From the NCBI RefSeq assembly GCF_024868665.1, contig NW_026634434.1, positions 5,001 through 69,000 of the forward strand: a stretch of DNA of 64,000 bases. Reading direction: 5' to 3'. The notes under the pieces are model-generated. The model did not search any database. It saw only the letters and a program-made list of their open reading frames with translations, and was not told the origin of the DNA. Within the stretch, counting starts at the first letter, position 1. Each line of letters starts with the position of its first letter. The DNA comes from Triplophysa rosa (taxonomy: Eukaryota > Chordata > Actinopteri > Cypriniformes > Nemacheilidae). This document shows, one piece after another, positions 57,891 through 64,000 of this stretch. The position numbers and the translations under genes were made by a program.

Positions 57891-60534
57891 GGGTCGGCGG
57901 CGTGTGTTGCAGTATGTCAGCGTACTACTCGACCCGGTTGAACAGCGTCAGCCTCCATGTGCTATGTTTGCAGCTGGACTAGCCAAAATAATTACCAAAA
58001 CATCCCATCTCGTGTTAGGGCACTGTCTGGTAGTTCACACATCACATTCCGTCATATCATTTGTTAATTCATCTGCCTTCACATTTTCTCCATTGCGAAC
58101 GCACAGAATGTCCACCATTTTGACTGCACCAAACATTAACTATTGTCATGACGGGGTGAACATGGCCGACTTTATGTCTGTGGAAGGCGAGCCCCATGAC
58201 TGTGCACCCCGTACCTATTTGGCGTCACTAATTCGACCTGATCTCCAAACCAAAAAATTGGAGGGAGCTATGGACCTTTTTACTGATGGTTGCTGTTATA
58301 GGAAACTAGATGGGACACTGAGCGCTGGGTATGCCGTGGTACAGGCATCCCTGGACGGTTTTGAAACCAGACTCTCAGAGAAACTTTCGTTCAGACAATC
58401 TGCGCAACACGTTGAATTATTGGCTGTTCTAGCTGCATTACGCATTGCTGATGGTCAATGGGTCAACATTTACTCTGATTCCGCCTACGCCGTAAATAGC
58501 ATCTTGACTGAGCTGCCACAGTGGCAGAGATGTAACTTCACTACCTCAACCGGTCGACCGATTAAGCATGCGGAAGAAGCCAAGGCCTTGTGCGACGCTG
58601 TGTTATTGCCTGAGAAAGTGGCCATTCTTAAATGTGCTGGACATCAAGTATCAGATTGCTTTGAAAAAAGAGGTAATGATGCCGCCGACAAAGCAGCCAA
58701 GACGGCAGCTGGATACTGTATGCCTCACCAGATGGTAGTCAGACCTATTGACGAACTTGTCTCTCTTTCACCTGAAATAACTTTGTCATTTCTTTCAGAC
58801 ACTTATAAGACGGCGGCCCCTGAAGAGAAGTCCCTGTGGATGAGTAAGGGTGCCTGTCTTTCTGACACGGGTGTGTGGCGAGCACCTGATGGCCGTCCTG
58901 TCCTGCCAGCGGACCTGGCAAAGACAGTTCTATTGGAAGCCCATGGGATGGCTCACAGCAGTGACCGAGACATGAAACGCCGTATGGAGGGTTGGTGGCA
59001 TCCATTCCTGCCCCATATGATCTCAGAGGTAATCAAGTCCTGTGAAGTATGTCAGCAAATGAATGTCAGGCCCACCATTAAATCTGAGCGAGGGCATTTC
59101 CCAGTTGTTTCTGGTCCTGGCTGTGAAATAGTGATTGACTTCACTGACATGGGCTATCGGGTACAAGGCAAACAGTACCTTCTCGTCATGGTGGACAGTT
59201 ACACTTCCTGGCCAGAAGCTTTTGCCGTTGGGAGGGAAGACAGTACCTCCGTTGTTAAATGCTTGATCAATCAATACATCCCAAGATATAGTTTTCCCCA
59301 TAGGATCCGTTCAGATAATGGCTCCCATTTCAAAAATGAACATTTGAGGTTGGTTGAGCATTCCCTTGGCCTGAAACATTCCTTTGAGGCCGTTTACCAT
59401 CCCCAAAGCTAGGGAAAGGTTGAACGGATGAACTTAACACTTAAGAACAAGCTTGCGAAAATTTGTGCTGATACAGGCCTATCCTGGTTGTCTGCTTTGC
59501 CAATCGCTTTGATGTCTGTACGTTCCTCAATTAACAGGGTCACTGGATTCACCCCATTTGAGCTGTTAACTGGCCGCCAATTTCCGGGTCCCTTTACAGG
59601 TTTTCCTATTTGTGACATCCCTGCCTTGGACCCTAAGGAACATTACCAAAAACTGACATGCTTGATAAGTTATTTTTATCCCCAGACACGCCTGACCCTG
59701 CCGGATCCAGCACCTTGTGTAGCCCAGTGGGTTCGTGTACGTGAGTTCAGAAGGAAGTGGTCTGGCCCCCATTGGTCAGCCCCTAAACAGGTGGTAGCCC
59801 GTACCTCTCATTGTGTCCAATTGAAAGACAAAGGCAACACCTGGTATCATCTCTCAAGTTGTGTTGCTTGTGACCCTCCATCTCGTAGCCTGACCAACAC
59901 TGTGTTGGACCTTGCTGTGCAGGTCCAAGAGGGGGTACAGGAAGCAAAACAATCGGACGCTCCACTAACAGAGCAGATAACACAAGATAAACAATCCCTT
60001 TTGACACACAACACCACACACACAGAGACTTCCTCACAAAACACACAACTGACGTTCAAACAGGGTGATTTGTTTTCAACACCAGAAGCAGAACCCATTG
60101 CACACTGTATCAGTGCTGACTGTGTTCTTGGAGCAGGGATAGCACAACAGATCAGACATCGATACGGGGTACATAAGATACAGGGGCAAAGAAAACAATC
60201 AGGAGAGTGTGCTGTCACCATAGAAGGAGAAAGGTTGGTGTTCCATTTGTTAACTAAATTGTGGTGCTCAGACTTACCATCTTATACCTCTCTAGAGAGT
60301 AGTCTGGAGTGCATGAGGGAAGAAGCTCTCCAATTAGGGGTAAAAAGGATCTCCATGCCCAGGATTGGGTGTGGACTGGACAAATTGGTGTTTGAAGAGG
60401 TACAGAAGATCCTAGAGAGGGTTTTCAAGGGAAAAGGGATTGAAATAATCATTTATACCCTGTCAAAAAGTTTATTCATTTATTTCCTAACTACGTTATA
60501 TTCATTTATTCTTGTTACAAAATTGCTTTCATAA
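57808..60534 (+). pseudogene. pol: Retroviral pol part 2: RNase H, integrase, macrodomain
   Basis: The frame opens at 57808 and includes the RT end. RNase H acidic residues: D159 (LFTDG), E203 (HVELL), D224 (YSDSAY), D291 (GNDAADKA), counted from 57808. Integrase: H379 and H383, C412 and C415 (zinc site), D444 (IDFTDM) and D503 (RSDNGSHF). A TAG at 59410-59412 follows; the catalytic Glu (KVERMN) lies four codons later in the same frame, giving a D-35-E spacing. The integrase C-terminus (VRVREFRRKWSGPHWSAPKQ) leads into a Thr/Gln-rich linker and then, without a stop, a macrodomain (60049-60468) and a short hydrophobic tail. Confidence 0.9.
60049..60468 (+). other. TARG1/OARD1-like macrodomain fused to integrase
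   Basis: About 140 residues, close to the size of human TARG1 (152). Motifs seen: LTFKQGDLFS, AHCISADCVLGAGIAQQIR, FHLLTK, and SMPRIGCGLDKL. TARG1 removes ADP-ribose from proteins and nucleic acids using Lys84 and Asp125. Here the Lys of LLTK (codon 60256-60258) and the Asp of GCGLD (codon 60379-60381) are 41 residues apart, the same spacing. It is in frame with integrase and has no stop or frameshift. It probably derives from a host gene captured by the virus. Activity is inferred. MacroD- or PARG-type domains are less likely because the GCGLD and LLTK signature is specific to the TARG1-like group. Confidence 0.88.
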
Positions 60535-60697
60535 TACGTTTTCTGTGATCATTAACCTGTTTTATTTGTAAAGACCAAAGTGACGAGGGCTCTGGAGCCT
60601 CGGTTGACTCTTCCTTCAGACCAAGGTGTCACTGGGTAAGTCACCATGAAACTGTGGGGAAATTGGAGGGTTATGGGGGGGGTTATTCATCATAGCA

Positions 60698-62593
60698 GTG
60701 GCTGTAGTATTAATAGTATATGGCATAATGGAAAAAGACACTGAAGATAACAAGCCCAAAAGAGAAATAAAAGTAAAGACGGGACACCCGTTTGGGGTAA
60801 AATTGGAACTGATTAGGACCAATGGTAAGGATGCCATCTGGGAATTTGATTTATGCCAGGTAATTAACTGTGGAAAAGATGAGATGTCTTACAGAGGTTA
60901 TGACATCTACGGGTGTTTGTGGCCTACCACTGGAAGAAATCCCAGTGGCCCCTGGTGTCATGGGTGGACGGATGTCAATTGGTCGACCAGACCGGGATTT
61001 GTGAAGCGCATTTGGAAAATGAGTAAGGAACATATTCAATTTAAACTTGCATTGTTTAGGGGACCCTCGAATGTATGGGGAACTAATAGAGTAAATAAAA
61101 TAATGATTAGGCTAAAAGATGGGCATTATGCCAGAACCTCATACATAACCATAGGGGTAGATGTGACTGGCACAGACCCCATGGGCCTTATCGCCATTAC
61201 CACCGTGGTAGCCCCAACTGTGCCAATCATTAGTAATTTCTCCCAGTCAGGTAATGCCATTGCTTCTTCTGATTATACCAAAATGACACCCCATGACTTA
61301 TTAGTGATGGCCACTGGATATAGTGAAGATAATTTGTGGTTAAAGTGGATAGAAACCACAGCCAAAGAACAGGGCATGGCTGATTGTGTTGCATGTGCCA
61401 GGGCCAGGCCCACCCTGTACACTGAACCAGCTCCGTTATTCCCAGAAGACACCTGGGGTTATGGTTGTATGCTGGGACTTACCAAACGGGCCACCCCTTT
61501 TAATTGTAGCACACTGGCTGCCCTGTTTCCTCCATTAAGCAATCAGTCTCGTATAGGCCCATTCACCCCGAGAGAGGGAAACTATACATGCTTCAATCTA
61601 ACCAGTACCAGAAAATCACAGATATATGTAGGACAGGTCCCTGACAGCTGGTGTAACACCACGGTGCAAACCCAGGGAGCCCTTGGCGAATGGGCACGTG
61701 CTGGGCTATACTATTACTGTGGTGCTTCCGTACTATTAGTAAGAGTGACCCCTGATATGGTTGGGGTGTGTGCCATGACCAGACTGGCAGCCCCGTTAAC
61801 CCTGATAGGAAGTAGAGTTGTCAGGATGACCCATGTTACCCCAACCGAGTTAACAGCCCGCCGTAGGCGACATGTTTTGCTCAAACGTTCAGCATTTGAC
61901 CCCACAATTAACAGCCCAACATATGTAGACGCCATTGGCATCCCGAGGGGAGTGCCAGATGAGCATAAACTTGCTGACCAAGTGGCTACAGGATTTGAGA
62001 ATATCCCAGTGGTGTCAGCCCTATTCCCTGTGACCCCTAATAAGAATGTAGATAGAATTAATTATGTGCATTATAATGTCATGCGGTTATCCAATTTAAC
62101 TAGGGATGCCGTAGAAGGTCTGGCTGAGCAGTTGGCACCCACCTCGCTGATGGCAGTGCAGAATAGGATCGCACTGGATATGATTTTATCTGAAAAAGGG
62201 GGGGTGTGTTCAATGATTGGAGAAATGTGTTGCACCTTTATTCCTAACAACACTGCGCCAGATGGTTCTGTAACCAGGGCATTGAATGGTTTGAAGGCAC
62301 TGTCAAAAGAGATGAAGGAGCACTCTGGGATTGATAATCCAATGGATAGATGGTTCAATAGAATGTTTGGGGGATGGAAAGGGATTATAATCTCCATAAT
62401 TACCTCGTTGGGCATTTTTCTTGCTGTTATTGTCACCTGTGGGTGTTGTTGTATACCATGTATTAGATCTCTTTGTAATAGGATGATTATCACCGCAATT
62501 GAGAAAAAGGATCCCGATCATCCTCCATCATATGCAATGCCTCTTATGGGCACGGAGGAGGATCAAATGGAAGACCTTGAGGAAAATGTGTGA
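60698..62593 (+). CDS. env: Retroviral envelope glycoprotein (leader out of frame)
   Basis: A 631-residue open frame. The surface subunit has a CVAC (CXXC) motif at residues 230-233 and several N-x-T/S sites. A basic cluster RRRR at 388-391 marks the likely SU/TM cleavage region. The transmembrane subunit has a heptad-like region, an immunosuppressive-domain-like segment before CX6CC (Cys 504, 511, 512), one membrane span at about 556-578 with a Cys-rich end, and a cytoplasmic tail containing PPSY. The first 15 residues are hydrophobic and look like the end of a signal peptide. An upstream ATG at 60645 is out of frame because of the G8 run near 60675, so the leader is probably broken or the run is miscalled. 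Gamma-type env. Confidence 0.85.
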   Translation: MAVVLIVYGIMEKDTEDNKPKREIKVKTGHPFGVKLELIRTNGKDAIWEFDLCQVINCGKDEMSYRGYDIYGCLWPTTGRNPSGPWCHGWTDVNWSTRPGFVKRIWKMSKEHIQFKLALFRGPSNVWGTNRVNKIMIRLKDGHYARTSYITIGVDVTGTDPMGLIAITTVVAPTVPIISNFSQSGNAIASSDYTKMTPHDLLVMATGYSEDNLWLKWIETTAKEQGMADCVACARARPTLYTEPAPLFPEDTWGYGCMLGLTKRATPFNCSTLAALFPPLSNQSRIGPFTPREGNYTCFNLTSTRKSQIYVGQVPDSWCNTTVQTQGALGEWARAGLYYYCGASVLLVRVTPDMVGVCAMTRLAAPLTLIGSRVVRMTHVTPTELTARRRRHVLLKRSAFDPTINSPTYVDAIGIPRGVPDEHKLADQVATGFENIPVVSALFPVTPNKNVDRINYVHYNVMRLSNLTRDAVEGLAEQLAPTSLMAVQNRIALDMILSEKGGVCSMIGEMCCTFIPNNTAPDGSVTRALNGLKALSKEMKEHSGIDNPMDRWFNRMFGGWKGIIISIITSLGIFLAVIVTCGCCCIPCIRSLCNRMIITAIEKKDPDHPPSYAMPLMGTEEDQMEDLEENV

Positions 62594-62606
62594 TCTCTGA
62601 TGGAGA

Positions 62607-62619
62607 TCAAGAGAGGGAA
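62607..62619 (+). promoter_or_regulatory. Polypurine tract before the 3' LTR
   Basis: AAGAGAGGGAA lies directly before TGTTGGG, in the place where plus-strand priming normally starts. Confidence 0.7.
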
Positions 62620-63151
62620 TGTTGGGTCTATCCATTTCATAAGAGGTGTATTTTTATAATTTCAGTATCCTAGCAATATGTATTTTAATCATGTACTTTC
62701 AGAGAAAATAGATGTGGACCGAAACTGAACAGTAGTTCCTCCTGGCAGGGTGGAATTTACAAGAAACTGAGTGATAAATCATGTGATTTCATGAGAATGT
62801 GGGGGTAGGAGTGTTGTTCCTCTTTTTGTGTTAACAGAACTGTGAGTGAGGAGACACCCTAAGAAATGGAGCTCTGCCTGGTAACTTTGGACGGAGGCTT
62901 CTGTATTGGCAGAGAAGAGAGTCACCCCACCGGGCTCTGGGAGGAACCAAACAAGAATATAAAAATATGTGTGATGTGTTTGTAAAGCGTTCTGGAATGC
63001 CCAGATGCTCTTGATGTATCTGTTGTTCGGAATCCTGAGCTCAGCTCGATCTATTTTACTCACCTTCTATTCTAAATAAAATCAATCTGATCATAGACGT
63101 TGTATGAGCGATTTCTGAACCGGGGAAGGACTGTAAGATTTCAGTCCAACA
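62620..63151 (+). repeat. Retroviral 3' LTR (532 bp)
   Basis: Same length as the 5' LTR, with about eight substitutions (for example ATGTGC/ATGTAC, GAAGTG/GAACTG). Followed by the GGTA target duplication. Confidence 0.9.
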
Positions 63152-63429
63152 GGTAGGATGTGGTCTCTGTAGCGCAGCCCCCACTTGAGAAAGTAGCGCT
63201 TACCCAGTGGCCTTACGGTTCCGGGCGGCTTCTCGCTGTTAGAGAAACAAGGCCGCCGCCTGTGAGGCCGAAGGTAGGGGCCTTCCCACCTTTCAAGAAA
63301 GCTCTGGGACCCCCTACCTACCCACTGGTAGGTTACAATTTCGCGGTAGCGCTCACGGCTGACACGCCCAGGCCAGTCACCGTCGCTTCGTTGAGATTGT
63401 GACAGGGCACAGTGTTATGGCGTTTTCCA

Positions 63430-63540
63430 TTGGAACCCCATCTGACGGTTCGACACAGCGTCGAGAGACCGACAGAAAGGGAACGTCTCGGTTACGTTTG
63501 TAACCTCGGTTCCCTGATGGAGGGAACGAGACGTTGTGTC
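63430..63540 (+). repeat. DIRS copy B internal complementary region
   Basis: It holds CGAGAGACCGACAGAAAGGG and CTCGGTTACGTTTGTAACCT, the complements of the two outer ends of copy B. Confidence 0.75.
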
Positions 63541-63589
63541 CTCTTGCCACAACACGTGCTGTCCTCTGCAGCAGCTCCTCAGAACTAAG

Positions 63590-63795
63590 GTGAATGAATG
63601 AGGCACGCCGTCTCCCTTTTATACCCGGTTATCCGGGGGCGGAGTCCGGCATGCAAATTTCATTCGCCAATTTTCATTGGCCTTTTCTAAGAAGTCGGAA
63701 GCGATTGGTTCTCAGGGACGAACCCCATCTGTCGGTTCGACACAACGTCTCGTTCCCTCCATCAGGGAACCGAAGTTACAAACGTAACCGAGACG
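63590..63795 (-). repeat. DIRS copy B right inverted terminal repeat
   Basis: Inverted copy of 40504-40690 (GGCGAATGAAATTTGCATGC is inverted at 63650), plus the terminal extension ending GTAACCGAGACG. Confidence 0.8.
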
Positions 63796-64000
63796 TTTTT
63801 AAGCATTTATTTGCAGAAAGCTGAAAGAGGACAAACTTGTCAAAAAAAAAAAACACATGCAATGTTTGCAAAACATAATCAAAGTTCGTATTCATGTTTA
63901 AACAACACAATCCTAATGACGTGTTTTACAAATGAAATGAATAGGACCTTGACCATGTGGGAAAATGTTTTTTTTCCTCACAGTTTATAAATCATATGGT
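63796..64000. other. Sequence right of DIRS copy B
   Basis: AT-rich, nothing recognised. Probably continues the host or repeat sequence found left of 40504. Confidence 0.3.

Larger units (their letters stand above)
51849..63151 (+). mobile_element. Endogenous retrovirus, ZFERV-like, with macrodomain in pol
   Basis: An 11.3-kb provirus with 532-bp LTRs, 4-bp target duplication GGTA (51845-51848 and 63152-63155), leader, gag, pro-pol and env. Gag with PPPY and a single CCHC, gag and pol in the same frame separated by one stop, and env with CXXC plus CX6CC indicate a gamma/epsilon-type retrovirus; the size and layout resemble zebrafish ZFERV (from memory). Lesions: a MITE in gag, frameshifts near 54.9 and 57.85 kb, nonsense codons at 56916 and 59410, and an env leader out of frame. 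The LTRs differ at about eight sites, so the insertion is young. It lies inside DIRS copy B. Confidence 0.9.
40504..63795 (+). mobile_element. DIRS retrotransposon copy B, split by Gypsy and ERV insertions
   Basis: The left end (TTCCCTTTCTGTCTGTCTCT) and right end (inverted copy, 63590-63795) match those of copy A. Subtracting the Gypsy (41904-48029) and the retrovirus (51849-63151) leaves about 5.85 kb, a normal DIRS length. The three DIRS pieces are collinear with copy A: 40504-41903, 48030-51848 and 63152-63795. Confidence 0.85.

Noticed and set aside
60049..60534. Macrodomain as a separate host gene by chance next to integrase
   Set aside because: It lies between integrase and env within the LTRs, in the integrase frame, without intron or stop.

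Overview
This window is vertebrate, repeat-rich nuclear DNA. It is almost certainly from a teleost and probably a cyprinid-type fish: it combines DIRS, BEL/Pao, Ty3/Gypsy, an L2-type LINE, EnSpm-like and hAT-like elements and a ZFERV-like retrovirus, there are intron-like splice signals, and nothing looks bacterial. I see no ordinary host gene that is clearly independent of a transposon. The window is a stack of mobile elements inserted into one another.

Layout. 1-1.3 kb: a broken Tc1/mariner-IS630-like transposon. 1.37-5.0 kb and about 5.3-9.46 kb: two EnSpm-like elements with CACTG termini. They carry copies, in opposite orientation, of one intron-containing passenger gene (SAMD3-like C-terminal module; the second copy also has C2H2 zinc fingers). 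10.4-32.0 kb: one L2-type LINE split into three pieces, first by a 3,000-bp TG...CA insertion (10501-13500, with a solo LTR and a hAT-like element inside) and then by a BEL/Pao element on the minus strand (13998-31860, TSD ATTGC). The BEL/Pao left LTR is split by a 2.4-kb non-autonomous LTR element. Its interior is split by DIRS copy A (19557-30188), which itself holds a 5-kb block of tandem repeats (24.7-29.7 kb). 33.6-38 kb: a solo LTR, nested MITEs and a second DIRS-like fragment. 40504-63795: DIRS copy B, split by a Gypsy element (41904-48029, minus strand, TSD CTTG, integrase region missing) and by a nearly complete endogenous retrovirus (51849-63151, plus strand, TSD GGTA).

The most interesting object is the retrovirus. 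It has two 532-bp LTRs that differ at only about eight positions, a leader with 19 copies of a roughly 37-bp repeat ending at the gag start codon, a gag with PPPY and one CCHC knuckle, an in-frame UGA between gag and pro-pol, and an env with CXXC and CX6CC motifs. Its pol carries two extra domains. One, between protease and reverse transcriptase, has two H-x-T/S motifs like a 2H phosphoesterase. The other, fused in frame after integrase, is a macrodomain of the TARG1/OARD1 (ADP-ribosyl hydrolase) type that keeps the Lys and Asp of the catalytic pair at the same 41-residue spacing as in human TARG1. The two enzyme classes act on ADP-ribose-type and 2'-linked or cyclic phosphate substrates, so together they suggest a virus-encoded nucleotide or ADP-ribose processing module. 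The provirus is broken by a MITE in gag, two frameshifts, two nonsense codons and a shifted env leader, but the macrodomain and most of env are open.
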